A DNA stretch of 64,000 bases, from assembly GCF_900163815.1 (NCBI RefSeq), contig NZ_FUKO01000002.1, positions 62,001 to 126,000 on the forward strand. The letters are read 5' to 3'. Source of the stretch: Microbacterium esteraromaticum. Lineage in GTDB: Bacteria > Actinomycetota > Actinomycetes > Actinomycetales > Microbacteriaceae. Position numbers and translations under genes: made by a program. Within the stretch, counting starts at the first letter, position 1; the number at the start of each line of letters is the position of its first letter. A model generated the notes under the pieces. That model had not been told where the DNA came from and searched no databases. It was given only the letters and a program-made list of their open reading frames with translations. This document shows, one piece after another, positions 51,941 through 61,332 of this stretch.

Positions 51941-53644
51941 GTGGAAAATCTGCAAACCCTCGCAGGACCTGTCGTCATCCTGCTCATGCTGCTGTTCTTC
52001 GGTGGCAGCCTGTACATGTCCTTGCGCATCCGCAAGCGGAAGGAGAACGCCGACGGCTACATGACCGCAGGCGGCCGCATCGGATTCGGCATCTCGGCGG
52101 CTTCGATGACCGCCACCTGGATCTGGGCGTCGTCGATGTACGCGTCCGCGACATCGGGATACACCTACGGCATCTCCGGGCCCATCCACTACGGGCTCTG
52201 GGGTGCACTGATGATCCTGCTGATCTACCCGTTCGGCAAGCGCATCCGCAAGGTCGCGCCCAACGCGCACACCATCGCCGAGGTAATGTTCGCCCGGCAC
52301 GGCCGCTCCAGTCAGCTCATGCTCGCCGGCTCCAACGTGCTCGGCAGCGTCATCAGCCTCACCTCGAACCTCATCGCCGGCGGCGCACTGATCTCGATGC
52401 TGTCGCCCTTCACCTTCACGCAGGGCATCCTCGCGATCGGCGCAGGCGTGCTGCTGTACACCCTGTGGTCGGGCTTCCGCGCGTCGGTGCTCACCGACTT
52501 CGCGCAGGTGTGTCTGATGCTGGGCGCGGTGATCGTGATCATCCCGGTGGTCTTCTTCGCCGCCGGCGGGCCGAGCCTGTTCGAGACCGGGGCCGTTCAC
52601 GTCACGCCGCAGCAGGCTGACTTCTTCTCCTCCGACGCCTTCTTCAACCAGGGCGCTCCCTACATCGCCGCGGTGCTGGCCTACGCCATCGGAAACCAGA
52701 CGATCGCTCAGCGCCTGTTCGCGGTGCGACAGGACCTGATCAAGAAGACGTTCATCACCGCCACGTTCGGTTACGGCGCGACGATCATCGGAATCGGGAT
52801 GCTGGGAGTCATCGCCCTGTACGCCGGCATCACTCCGACCGGCGGCGACGTCAACAACCTGATCCCGCAAATGGCCGCTACCTACCTGTCGCCGCTGCTG
52901 CTGTGCGTATTCTTCGTGATGATCATCGGCTCGCTGTCATCGACGGCGGACGCTGACCTCACAGCGTTGTCCTCGATCGTGATGGCCGACATCTACGGAC
53001 AGAACATCGCCGGCAAGAAGAAGGCGAACCCGCGCACGATGGTGCTGATCGGTCGCATCACGATGATCGTCGCGATGGTAGCCGGGCTGTTCTTCGCCGG
53101 TTCGCACCTGAACATCCTCGACCTTCTGGTCTTCGTCGGCGCCCTGTGGGGTGCGCTGGTGTTCCCGGTGATCGCGAGCTTCTACTGGAAGCGCGTGACC
53201 AACCTGGCATTCTCGGTCTCAGTGGTCGTCGCCCTGGCGGCGTTCCTGCCGGTGCGCTTCGAATGGATCGCACTCACCGGTCCGATCGCCGTCATCTCGG
53301 ATGTGCTGTCGACCATCGGCATCGGCGTGGTGCTGGGGCTGATGGCGTTCGGTTTCTTCGGCAAGCGTGTCGCGCTGATCGTCGGCACTGTGGCGATTGT
53401 TGCTGCGGCACCGTTCTCGATCGGTTTCCTGCACACCTACCCAGTGCTGTCCGGTTCGCTGGTCGCCTACGCGGTCTCGACGATCGTCTGTGTGGCGCTG
53501 ACACTGCCGAGCAAGAAGGAGGACTTCGACTTCGCGGTCATCGCGGAGCGGACGGGCAACTTCGATGTCGAAACCGATCAGGACCTCGACGCCGACCTGG
53601 CCGCACTGGAGTCCGAGTCCGATTCCGAGAGCACGAGCCGCTGA
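51941..53644 (+). CDS. Sodium:solute symporter (SSS family)
   Basis: A 567-aa transporter with 13-14 hydrophobic helices spanning residues 5-520 and a short acidic cytoplasmic tail (ESESDSESTSR). The ADGYMTAGGRIGFGISAASM and ATSGYTYGISGP regions and the SLSSTADADLTALSSIVMAD segment are typical of the SSS family. The substrate is not certain. GTG start after agagagaag. It is followed by a 45-aa membrane protein gene, the usual arrangement for this subgroup. Confidence 0.88.
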   Translation: MENLQTLAGPVVILLMLLFFGGSLYMSLRIRKRKENADGYMTAGGRIGFGISAASMTATWIWASSMYASATSGYTYGISGPIHYGLWGALMILLIYPFGKRIRKVAPNAHTIAEVMFARHGRSSQLMLAGSNVLGSVISLTSNLIAGGALISMLSPFTFTQGILAIGAGVLLYTLWSGFRASVLTDFAQVCLMLGAVIVIIPVVFFAAGGPSLFETGAVHVTPQQADFFSSDAFFNQGAPYIAAVLAYAIGNQTIAQRLFAVRQDLIKKTFITATFGYGATIIGIGMLGVIALYAGITPTGGDVNNLIPQMAATYLSPLLLCVFFVMIIGSLSSTADADLTALSSIVMADIYGQNIAGKKKANPRTMVLIGRITMIVAMVAGLFFAGSHLNILDLLVFVGALWGALVFPVIASFYWKRVTNLAFSVSVVVALAAFLPVRFEWIALTGPIAVISDVLSTIGIGVVLGLMAFGFFGKRVALIVGTVAIVAAAPFSIGFLHTYPVLSGSLVAYAVSTIVCVALTLPSKKEDFDFAVIAERTGNFDVETDQDLDADLAALESESDSESTSR

Positions 53645-53663
53645 GGCTGAGAGGAGAAGCATC

Positions 53664-53801
53664 ATGGAGATGTCGACCATCGCATTGACCGTCTACGTGC
53701 TGATGTGGCCGGTGATCGTGGCGGGCACGCTGACCGTCATCGTCCGCGCGTTCGTCAAGGAAGCGCGAAAGGCCAAGGCCGAGAACCGCAGCATCATCTG
53801 A
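53664..53801 (+). CDS. Small transporter partner subunit
   Basis: A 45-aa protein with a single membrane helix (IALTVYVLMWPVIVAGTLTV) and a basic C-terminus. The ATG is seven bases after gaggag and lies 20 bp downstream of the symporter stop. Such tiny subunits accompany actinobacterial sodium symporters and are thought to stabilise or modulate them. A strong terminator follows. Confidence 0.85.
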   Translation: MEMSTIALTVYVLMWPVIVAGTLTVIVRAFVKEARKAKAENRSII

Positions 53802-53822
53802 GCACCACCGCGTGCGCATGCG

Positions 53823-53855
53823 AAAGGCCCGGGATGCTGGCATCCCGGGCCTTTT
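53823..53855. terminator. Rho-independent terminator
   Basis: A perfect 14-bp stem (aaaggcccgggatg / catcccgggccttt) with a 4-nt loop and a T-run on the plus strand. It ends the symporter unit and may also shield the tRNA gene read from the other side. Confidence 0.9.
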
Positions 53856-53858
53856 CTG

Positions 53859-53930
53859 AGCCACCTGTCAGGATTGAACTGACGGCCTTCCCATTACGAG
53901 TGGGATGCTCTACCACTGAGCTAAGGTGGC
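53859..53930 (-). tRNA. tRNA-Thr (anticodon CGT)
   Basis: 72 nt on the minus strand. The acceptor stem GCCACCT/AGGTGGC, D-arm TTAGCTCAGTGGTAGAGC, anticodon loop CTCGTAA (anticodon CGT, reading ACG) and T-arm with GTTCAATC are all present. CCA is not encoded. Confidence 0.93.
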
Positions 53931-54003
53931 GTGCGCGGTTAAGCGGCACGATCAATAATCCTACCCTGTCGGACCGATCACCGCGAAACCGAGCCGGCGA
54001 AAA

Positions 54004-55557
54004 TCACTCGCAGCGGAGTCCGTTCTTCGGCACCGTGCCCCCGAGGAGGAAGTCCTCAACGGCACTGTCCACACAGCTGTTGCCCTTGTTGTAGCCGGTG
54101 TGCCCCTCGCCGACGCGCGTGACCAGCACGCCGTTGTCGAGCTGCTTCGCCAACGATTCCGACCACTCGTACGGGGTCGCCGGGTCGTTGGTGGTGCCGA
54201 CGACGACGATCGGGCCGGAGCCTGTGGCGGTGATCTCTTCCCGCACGCCGGCCGGGGGGTACGGCCAGACCTCGCAGGGGTCGGGCCCCTCCCAGTACGG
54301 CGCGAAGGTCGGCGCCTTGGCTTCGATCTTCTTCATGGCGGCGTCTTCGGCGGCCTGGTCGTCTTCGACCGGGTAGTCCATGCAGTTGTATGCCCGGAAC
54401 GCCTCTGCGGAATTGCTGAGGTAGGTGCCATCAGGGCCGCGGTCGTTGTAGCTGTCGGCCAGTGCGAACATCACCGAGGGGTCGCCCTGCAGTGCGGCGT
54501 TCAAACCCTGCGTGAGGTACGGCCAGCTCTGCTCGCTGTACATCGCGGTGATGACACCCGTGACCATGGTGTCGACGGTCAGCATCCGACCATCGCCGTT
54601 CGGCATCGGCGAGCGCGAGACCGTGGCCAGCAGCGCGCGGAAGTCGGTGAGCGCTTCATCGATCGACCCGCTGAACGGACACTTGGCGCTGCTCAGGCAG
54701 TCGACGAGGTAGGCGCGCAGCGCGGATTCGAAGCCGATCGCCTGAGTGGTTCCGACGTCGAGACCGGGAACAGCCGGGTCGATCGCACCATCGAGCACCA
54801 GCCGCTGCGCGCGCTCGGGATACAGCTTCGCGTACGTCGCACCGAGGAAGGTGCCGTACGAGTAGCCGAGGTAGTTCAGCGTCTCATCGCCCAGCACGCC
54901 GCGGATCAGATCCATATCGTGCGCGGAGTTGACGGTCGTGATGTACGGCAGGATGCCGTCGCTGTTCGCGTCGCAGGCATCGGCGTACTTCTGATTGCGC
55001 TCGGTGATGTCGGCTTCCCACTCCGGGGTGCCGCGGGGCGCGTCGATGACCCCGTAGTTGTACTCGTCGTTCTGCTCGTCGTCGAGGCAGGCGACCGCGG
55101 TAGAGCGCCCCACGCCGCGCGGATCGAAACCGATCACATCGAAGCTCTCGATCAGATCGGGACCCACCGCGTAGTCGAGGCTCTGCGCGATGAAGTCGTA
55201 GCCGCTGCCGCCGGGCCCGCCCGGGTTGACCAGCAGCGAGCCCCGGTGCTGCCCTGTCGCCTGGTGACGCACGATCGCCAGCGAGATGGTGTTGCCGTCA
55301 CCGGGGTTGTCCCAGTCCAGCGGCGCGGTGAGGTCGGCGCAGTCGAAGCGCGCACCGCACTGCTTCCACGACACCTCCTGGGAGTAGAACGGTTCCAGCT
55401 CGGCGGAGACCCCGGCGGTGTCGGGTTCGCGCGTCGTCGACTCGGTCGTCTCGGGGATGAGGGAGGCAAGGCATCCCGTCAGTACGACGGATGCTGCGGC
55501 GAGTCCGGCCAGCATGGCGAACGTGCGGCGGGGACGGTGCGGGGATCGGAGGTTCAC
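54004..55557 (-). CDS. Secreted alpha/beta-hydrolase lipoprotein, tripeptidyl aminopeptidase-like (S33)
   Basis: A 517-aa lipoprotein. The GTG at 55557 (VNLRSPHRPRRTFAMLAG) gives a signal peptide with the lipobox VVLTGC; longer frames lack a signal. The S33 hydrolase domain has LLVNPGGPGGSGYD, the nucleophile Ser in YLGYSYGTFLG, Asp in VVGTTNDPATPYE and His in GEGHTGYN. Cysteines in the C-terminal TAP-type region (CMDYPV) fit the Streptomyces tripeptidyl aminopeptidase family. It overlaps the holB stop as GTGA. Confidence 0.9.
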   Translation of the reverse strand: MNLRSPHRPRRTFAMLAGLAAASVVLTGCLASLIPETTESTTREPDTAGVSAELEPFYSQEVSWKQCGARFDCADLTAPLDWDNPGDGNTISLAIVRHQATGQHRGSLLVNPGGPGGSGYDFIAQSLDYAVGPDLIESFDVIGFDPRGVGRSTAVACLDDEQNDEYNYGVIDAPRGTPEWEADITERNQKYADACDANSDGILPYITTVNSAHDMDLIRGVLGDETLNYLGYSYGTFLGATYAKLYPERAQRLVLDGAIDPAVPGLDVGTTQAIGFESALRAYLVDCLSSAKCPFSGSIDEALTDFRALLATVSRSPMPNGDGRMLTVDTMVTGVITAMYSEQSWPYLTQGLNAALQGDPSVMFALADSYNDRGPDGTYLSNSAEAFRAYNCMDYPVEDDQAAEDAAMKKIEAKAPTFAPYWEGPDPCEVWPYPPAGVREEITATGSGPIVVVGTTNDPATPYEWSESLAKQLDNGVLVTRVGEGHTGYNKGNSCVDSAVEDFLLGGTVPKNGLRCE

Positions 55558-56711
55558 GGGGTCCTTCCACTGGAGACGGTGACGAGAAGGCTTTCGATGG
55601 CGAGCAGCGGCGAGACGTTGCTCGACAGCGACTCCCTGGTGTCGGCGATGGCGTCGAGCACGATGATGGTGCGCTCGACCGGCCAGGCGGCGGCGAGCGC
55701 CTCGAGGTCGCTGCGCAATTCGCGGTTGATGAGCTCGTCGTGGCGACCGAACTGCAGCATCACGACATCGCGATACAACGACTGCAGGTCGGTGAGCACG
55801 CGGTCGATGCCGTCTCGGAGACTGCGCGTCGCCCGCTTCTTCTGGTCGTCTTCGAGAGCCGAGATCTGGGTGCGCAGCGCTGGCGGCACCGACTGCCCCT
55901 CGGCGATGCCGACAGTGCGCAGCAGAGACGCGCGCTCGACGGCATCCCGTTCGGCAGACAGCGACTTCGCATCGTCGGTGGCGGCCTGGATGATCTGACC
56001 GGCGACCTCGACGGCGCCGCCGACTCCGCGCACGCTCAGCACAGCGCGCAGGCTCTGCTCGCGGCGAAGGCGCGCGGCGTCGTCGGTGGCCAGGCGCTGC
56101 GCCATGCCGATGTGCCGCTGCGCGTGCCGGGCGGCCTGCTCGGCGGTGGCCTCGTCGGCATCGGTGCGCAGCCTGATCAGCCGTGCGACGTCGGCGACCT
56201 CGGGCTCGCGCAGGCGCAGCGACCGCACGCGGGAGCGGATCGTGGGCAGCAGATCGGCTTCGCTGGGTGCGCACAGCACCCACACGGTCTGCTCCGGGGG
56301 CTCTTCGAGCGCCTTCAGCAGCACATTGGAGGTGCGCTCGACCATGCGGTCGGCGTCTTCGACGACGATGACGCGGTAGCGACCTGCTGAAGGCGCGAAA
56401 TAGGAGCGCTCGACGAGTGCCCGCGCCTCTTTAATGGTGATGATGACCTTGTCGGTGCGCAGCGCCGTGACATCGGGATGCGTGCCGGCAAGCACCTGCC
56501 GCATCGCCGCCTCATCGTCGGGCCGGTCGGCGATGAGCGCTGCGGCGAAGGCGTATGCGAGCGTCGAGCGCCCGGAGCCGGGCGGGCCCGTGATCAGCCA
56601 GGCATGCGAGAGAGATGCGGGATCGGCCGCCGCCTTACGCAGCGTCTGCACCGCGGCATCCTGACCCCAGACGTCCGTCCACGGAAACGGGGCGGGATCG
56701 ACGGCGGTCAT
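55554..56711 (-). CDS. holB: DNA polymerase III delta' subunit
   Basis: A 385-aa clamp-loader subunit. The P-loop-like GPPGSGRSTLAYAF is near residue 40, followed by the tyrosine-containing sensor region YRVIVVEDADRMVERTSNVL and the KALEEPPEQTVWVLCAPSE motif with the 'SRV' sensor 1. The C-terminal half is helical. It lies directly downstream of tmk and topA, as in related actinobacteria. The start is the ATG at 56711 (MTAVDPAPFPWTDV). Confidence 0.93.
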   Translation of the reverse strand: MTAVDPAPFPWTDVWGQDAAVQTLRKAAADPASLSHAWLITGPPGSGRSTLAYAFAAALIADRPDDEAAMRQVLAGTHPDVTALRTDKVIITIKEARALVERSYFAPSAGRYRVIVVEDADRMVERTSNVLLKALEEPPEQTVWVLCAPSEADLLPTIRSRVRSLRLREPEVADVARLIRLRTDADEATAEQAARHAQRHIGMAQRLATDDAARLRREQSLRAVLSVRGVGGAVEVAGQIIQAATDDAKSLSAERDAVERASLLRTVGIAEGQSVPPALRTQISALEDDQKKRATRSLRDGIDRVLTDLQSLYRDVVMLQFGRHDELINRELRSDLEALAAAWPVERTIIVLDAIADTRESLSSNVSPLLAIESLLVTVSSGRTP

Positions 56712-56753
56712 GGTCTCCAGCCTATCGGCGGGGGCGGACACAGCCATCGTCGC

Positions 56754-57374
56754 TCAGAGCAGCTCGGCGACCCGAACGCGGATCGTCTCGGCGATCTGCT
56801 CGGGGGCGAGAGTCGCGTCGATGACGAGAAAACGTTCGGGTTCGGCCGCGGCGAGCGCAAGAAACGCCTCGCGCACCCGGGAGTGGAACTCCTCTTTCTC
56901 GGCTTCGAGCCGGTCGAACGGCTTGTCTGCGGCGTCCAACCGCAGCCTGGCCGCGGCAGGGTCGAGGTCGAGCAGCACCGTGAGCTGCGGCAACGCGCCC
57001 TCCGTCGCCCAGAGCGAGAGGCCGCGCACCTCTTCGGCTTCCAGCACTCGTCCTGCGCCCTGGTAGGCCACCGACGAGTCGAGATAGCGGTCTTGGATGA
57101 CCACCTCGCCGCGTGCGAGCGCGGGGCGCACGACGGTCGCGACGTGATGCGCGCGGTCGGCGGCGTAGAGCAGCGCCTCGGCGCGGGGTGCGACCTCGCC
57201 GCGGTGGTGCAGCACGATGTCGCGGATGAGGATGCCGACCTCGCTGCCACCGGGCTCGCGCGTGCGCAGCACGGTTCGCCCCTGGTCGCCGAGCCACTGC
57301 TCGAGCAGCCGGGCCTGGGTGGTCTTCCCCGACCCGTCGCCGCCTTCGAGAGTGACCCAGAGACCTTCTGTCAC
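56754..57374 (-). CDS. tmk: Thymidylate kinase
   Basis: A 206-aa kinase converting dTMP to dTDP. P-loop EGGDGSGKTTQARLL near residue 10, DRx motif QDRYLDSSVAYQG, and the lid region near residue 145. It starts with GTG overlapping the topA stop, so topA, tmk, holB and the hydrolase gene form one translationally coupled unit. Confidence 0.97.
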   Translation of the reverse strand: MTEGLWVTLEGGDGSGKTTQARLLEQWLGDQGRTVLRTREPGGSEVGILIRDIVLHHRGEVAPRAEALLYAADRAHHVATVVRPALARGEVVIQDRYLDSSVAYQGAGRVLEAEEVRGLSLWATEGALPQLTVLLDLDPAAARLRLDAADKPFDRLEAEKEEFHSRVREAFLALAAAEPERFLVIDATLAPEQIAETIRVRVAELL

Positions 57375-60217
57375 GAGCTGGACTTCTTGGCCGCGTTGGC
57401 AGCGCGCGTCGCGGCTGCCTTCTTCGCGGCGGCCGAGCGGGCTGCGGCCTTCTCGGCATCCGTCTTTGCCGCAGCCTTCTTCGCGGCAGGCTTCTTGGCA
57501 GCTGTCTTCTTCGCCGGTGCCTTCTTTGCAGGAGCCTTCTTCGCCGGCGCCTTCTTGGCGGCGCCGCGCTTGGGCGCTGGGCCCTTGGCGCGCTTGTCAG
57601 CGAGCATCTGCACCGCGATCTCGAACGTGATGTCGTCGGGCGTCTGCCCGCGCGGAATCGTCACGTTGGTCACGCTGTCGGTGACGTACGCGCCGAAGCG
57701 GCCGTCACGGATGCGAATCGGTTTGCCGCTGACCGGATCGGCGTCGAATTCCGCGAGCGCGCTCGATGCCTTGCGGGCACCGTACTTCGGCTGCGCGTAC
57801 AGTTCGAGCGCCTGCTCGACAGTGACATCGAAGATCTGCGATTCGCTCTCGAGCGAGCGCGAATCCGTGCCCTTCTTCAGGTACGGGCCGAAGCGGCCGT
57901 TCTGCGCGGTGATCTCCTCGCCGGATTCCGGGTCGGTGCCGACCACGCGAGGCAGGCTGAGCAGCTGCAGAGCGGTGTCGAGTTCGATGCTGTCGACCGA
58001 CATCGAGCGGAAGAGCGATGCGGTGCGCGGCTTGGGCGCGGCGTCCTTCTTCTTCTTGCCCTTCTTCGGCTTCTCCTCGGCGACGACCTCGCCCGTGGCC
58101 GTGTCGACGGCGTCGTCCTCGGAGACGGGGTCGTTCTCCTGAACGTACGGCCCGAACCGGCCGTCCTTGACGACGACGATCTTGCCGTTCTCCGGGTTCT
58201 CACCGAGAACCCGGTCGCCAGCGACCGGTGCGTCGACGAGTTCCTGCGCCTTCGCTGCGGTGAGCTCGTCCGGTGCCAGGTCTTCCGGCACGTTGACGAT
58301 GCGCGGCTTGGCGTCGGGGTTGGACTCGTCTGCGACCTCGAGGTACGGGCCGTACTTTCCGAACCGCAGGGTCGCGGTGTCGGTGATCTTGGTCGAGTTC
58401 AGCGCACGGGCATCGATCTCGCCGAGGTTCTCGACCACCTGGTGCAGGCCGACCTGGTCATCAGCGCCGAAGTAGAACCGGCGCAGCCACTCCACGCGGT
58501 TCTGCTCACCGCGGGCGATCGCATCGAGGTCGTCTTCGAGACCGGCGGTGAAGGCGTAGTCGATCAGAGTCGGGAAGTGCTGCTCGAGCAGTCGCACCAC
58601 GCTGAAGGCCAGCCACGTCGGAACCAGGGCCTGGCCGCGCTTGGTGGCGTAGCCGCGGTCGATGACGGTGCCGATGATGCTGGCGAACGTCGAAGGGCGG
58701 CCGATGCCGTGCTCTTCCAGCGCCTTCACGAGCGATGCCTCGGTGTAGCGCGGCTTCGGCGTCGTGCGGTGGCCCTTGGCCACGGCATCCGCCATCGCGA
58801 GCTCGTCGCCCACCGCGACGGCAGGCAGGGACTGGCTGTCGGTCGAGTCCTGGGCGTTGCGCTTCTCGTCGCGACCCTCTTCGTAGGCTTCGAGGAAGCC
58901 CTTGAACGTGTAGACGGTGCCGGATGCGGTGAATTCGACCTTCTTGCCGTCGGCCTGCGCCTCGAGCGTGACGGTCGTGGTCTCGTACTTCGCATCGGCC
59001 ATCTGGCTGGCGACGGTGCGCTTCCAGATCAGGTCGTACAGGCGCTGCTCTTCGCGGTCGAGCGCGGAGGCGACCGAAGAAGGCGTGCGGAACTTCTCAC
59101 CCGATGGGCGGATCGCCTCGTGCGCCTCCTGCGCGTTCTTGCTCTTGGACTTGTACACGCGGGGCTTCAGCGGCACTGCGGCGTCGCCGTACAGAGCTAC
59201 GGCCTGGCTGCGCGCGGCCTGGATGGCCTGCGTGCTCAGCGACGCCGAGTCCGTTCGCATATAGGTGATGTACCCCTTCTCGTACAGGCGCTGGGCGACG
59301 CTCATCGCCTGCTTCGCGCTCATCGAGAGTTTGCGGCCGGCCTCCTGCTGCATCGTGGAGGTCGTGAACGGGGCGTACGGGCTGCGCTTTCCTGGCTTCG
59401 CCTCGACCTTGCTGACCGTGGCGGCCCCTGTGGCGTCGACCGCGGTTGCGAGAGCGTTCGCCTGCTGCTCGGTGAGCACGACGACGGCCTTCTTGAGCTT
59501 GCCGTCGTCGTCGAAGTCGGTGCCGCGTGCGAGCTGGCCGCCATCGACGCGCACGAGGCGCACGGTGAAGGCGGTGCCGGTCGATGAGGCGCTCGCCTCG
59601 ACGTCCCAGTACTCGGCTGAGGTGAACGCCATGCGGTCGCGCTCGCGCTCGACGATCATGCGGGTGGCGGCGGACTGCACACGGCCCGCGGAGAGACCGG
59701 ACTTCACCTTGTACCAGAGCACAGGAGAGATGTCCCAGCCGTACAGACGGTCGAGAATGCGGCGGGTCTCCTGGGCATCCACGAGCGCAAGATCGAGCTC
59801 GCGGGTGTTGCCGACCGCGGCCTGGATCGCGTCCTTGGTGATCTCGTGGAAGACCATGCGCTTGACGGGCACCTTGGGCTTGAGGGTCTCCAGCAGGTGC
59901 CAGGCGATCGCCTCGCCCTCGCGGTCCTCATCTGTGGCGAGCAGGACTTCATCGGCGGTCTTGAGTGCGCGACGCAGCTCGGCGACCGTCTTGGTCTTGC
60001 GATCGGAGACGACGTAATAGGGATCGAAGTTGTTGTCGACGTCGATGGAGTACTTCCCGTACGCCTTCTTGTCGTCGGCCGGGATGTCCTTCTTGTCAGC
60101 AAGGTCGCGGATGTGGCCGACCGAGCTGAGCACCTCATAGCCGTCGCCGAGGTACCCCTGAATCGATCGCATCTTCGTCGGTGACTCGACGATGACGAGC
60201 TTCTTGCCTTCTGCCAA
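57371..60217 (-). CDS. topA: DNA topoisomerase I
   Basis: A 948-aa type IA topoisomerase. TOPRIM domain KKLVIVESPTKMRSIQGYLG at the N-terminus with DEDREGEAIAWHL, and the active-site Tyr in GYITYMRTDS near residue 300. The C-terminus has repeated topoisomerase modules (GRFGPYVQ/GRFGPYLK) and a long Ala/Lys tail instead of zinc fingers, as in actinobacteria. The start is a TTG (LAEGKKLVIVESP) five bases after gaaaggacg; an upstream ATG would add a long non-conserved extension. Confidence 0.97.
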   Translation of the reverse strand: MAEGKKLVIVESPTKMRSIQGYLGDGYEVLSSVGHIRDLADKKDIPADDKKAYGKYSIDVDNNFDPYYVVSDRKTKTVAELRRALKTADEVLLATDEDREGEAIAWHLLETLKPKVPVKRMVFHEITKDAIQAAVGNTRELDLALVDAQETRRILDRLYGWDISPVLWYKVKSGLSAGRVQSAATRMIVERERDRMAFTSAEYWDVEASASSTGTAFTVRLVRVDGGQLARGTDFDDDGKLKKAVVVLTEQQANALATAVDATGAATVSKVEAKPGKRSPYAPFTTSTMQQEAGRKLSMSAKQAMSVAQRLYEKGYITYMRTDSASLSTQAIQAARSQAVALYGDAAVPLKPRVYKSKSKNAQEAHEAIRPSGEKFRTPSSVASALDREEQRLYDLIWKRTVASQMADAKYETTTVTLEAQADGKKVEFTASGTVYTFKGFLEAYEEGRDEKRNAQDSTDSQSLPAVAVGDELAMADAVAKGHRTTPKPRYTEASLVKALEEHGIGRPSTFASIIGTVIDRGYATKRGQALVPTWLAFSVVRLLEQHFPTLIDYAFTAGLEDDLDAIARGEQNRVEWLRRFYFGADDQVGLHQVVENLGEIDARALNSTKITDTATLRFGKYGPYLEVADESNPDAKPRIVNVPEDLAPDELTAAKAQELVDAPVAGDRVLGENPENGKIVVVKDGRFGPYVQENDPVSEDDAVDTATGEVVAEEKPKKGKKKKDAAPKPRTASLFRSMSVDSIELDTALQLLSLPRVVGTDPESGEEITAQNGRFGPYLKKGTDSRSLESESQIFDVTVEQALELYAQPKYGARKASSALAEFDADPVSGKPIRIRDGRFGAYVTDSVTNVTIPRGQTPDDITFEIAVQMLADKRAKGPAPKRGAAKKAPAKKAPAKKAPAKKTAAKKPAAKKAAAKTDAEKAAARSAAAKKAAATRAANAAKKSSS

Positions 60218-60327
60218 GAGTGCGTCCTTTCTTCGAAGCACACCATACACACCACTTTCATGGTGTGCACCGAGAAGCCTCACGACACGGAGCGCCGGAG
60301 GAGGTGAAGAGGTGTGCGAGATCGTCG

Positions 60328-60657
60328 TCATGACTGTTCGGGTGGGCCCGCTCGGGAGCGGGAGACGGCGACGAGTCCAGCGTACGCGGCTCTGACCTCG
60401 ACATCCGCCGTGAGCCCGCGGATGGCGCAGGCCGAAAGCGTCGCGCCGGATGCTGCCGCGACTCGTTCCGCCAGCACACAGGGGTCCTCCCCCGTGGTGA
60501 TCGCGCCGGAGGCGGCATCCGCGGCGGCGAGCGCCGCCGCATCCGCAGCGCCCGCGGCACGCTGCGCGGTGACGGTGGCGCCACCGACCGCCGCGAGCCC
60601 CAGAGACAGAGTCGCGGCCACCGTGAGGACGCCGGCGGCGAGCGCCGTGCCGGCCAT
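60328..60657 (-). CDS. TadE-like protein of the Rv3654c type
   Basis: A 109-aa protein from MAGTALAAGVLTVAATLSLG. The N-terminal hydrophobic helix followed by GAADAAALAAADAASG is the pseudopilin-like TadE/TadG start of mycobacterial Rv3654c relatives. It contains two cysteines. It is the last gene of the Tad cluster. Confidence 0.8.
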   Translation of the reverse strand: MAGTALAAGVLTVAATLSLGLAAVGGATVTAQRAAGAADAAALAAADAASGAITTGEDPCVLAERVAAASGATLSACAIRGLTADVEVRAAYAGLVAVSRSRAGPPEQS

Positions 60658-60658
60658 C

Positions 60659-61036
60659 TCAGAGCCCTCCGGCGAGAGCGCAGCTCTCGGCGCGCAGCGG
60701 GACGGAGATGAGGCGGCCGACCCGCATGTCGAGGGACGCGGTGACGCAGATGAGGTCGCCCGCACTGCGTGAGGTCGACGTCGCGCCAGAGACGGACGCC
60801 GTCACCACGCCCGCGGCGCGCGCCGCGCTCTCGCCGCGGCCGAGCAGACGCGCGGAATCAGCGGCGGCGTCCTGCAGCGACACCAGAGTCGCCGCAGCGC
60901 TCAGCGCGCCCACGCCCATCATCAGCGCGAGCAGCGCCGCGGGAAGGGCGACGGCGAGTTCGGCGGCGACGGAGCCGCGCTCAGCGCCGAGCCCGCGTGC
61001 ACCGCCGAACTCACGCCGTCGGGTACGGCGCATCAC
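60659..61036 (-). CDS. TadE-family minor pilin
   Basis: A 125-aa protein with a basic leader, then ERGSVAAELAVALPAALLAL (prepilin-like cleavage and TadE helix). Cysteines in the C-terminal half. It overlaps the DUF4244 gene by 4 bp. In Tad systems such minor pilins are processed and assembled into Flp-type fibres. Confidence 0.85.
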   Translation of the reverse strand: MMRRTRRREFGGARGLGAERGSVAAELAVALPAALLALMMGVGALSAAATLVSLQDAAADSARLLGRGESAARAAGVVTASVSGATSTSRSAGDLICVTASLDMRVGRLISVPLRAESCALAGGL

Positions 61037-61278
61037 GACACCGTCAATGCCCGTCGGACGAGATCGGTGAGGATGCCGCGCACTTCGTCGGATCTCATGA
61101 TCACCACCAGCAGGCCCGCGAATGCGACAGCGGCCATGGTGGTGATCGCGTATTCAGCGGTCGCGGCACCGGACTCATCGGTGAACAGCGACGCCGCGCG
61201 GCGCCTGGTCAACTCCGGCAGCTCCGGCAGTTCGGACAGCTCGGACAGCTCGCGCTCGGCGAGGTCATCGTCAGTCAT
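61033..61278 (-). CDS. DUF4244 Flp-type pilin
   Basis: An 81-aa protein: a repetitive acidic N-terminus (ELSELSELPELPEL), then DESGAATAEYAITTMAAVAF, the conserved Flp/DUF4244 pilin segment with the Glu of the prepilin motif, and a short C-terminal helix. It is probably the major structural pilin of this Tad locus. Confidence 0.88.
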   Translation of the reverse strand: MTDDDLAERELSELSELPELPELTRRRAASLFTDESGAATAEYAITTMAAVAFAGLLVVIMRSDEVRGILTDLVRRALTVS

Positions 61279-61332
61279 GGTGTTCCTTCTTTCTATCGAG
61301 GGCGCGTCTCGCCCCAGGTCGTGCGGGTGTGA

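Noticed and set aside
53859..53930. The tRNA-Thr gene as the ICE attachment site
   Set aside because: It lies 4 kb inside chromosomal genes, with intact housekeeping genes on both sides and no element end next to it.
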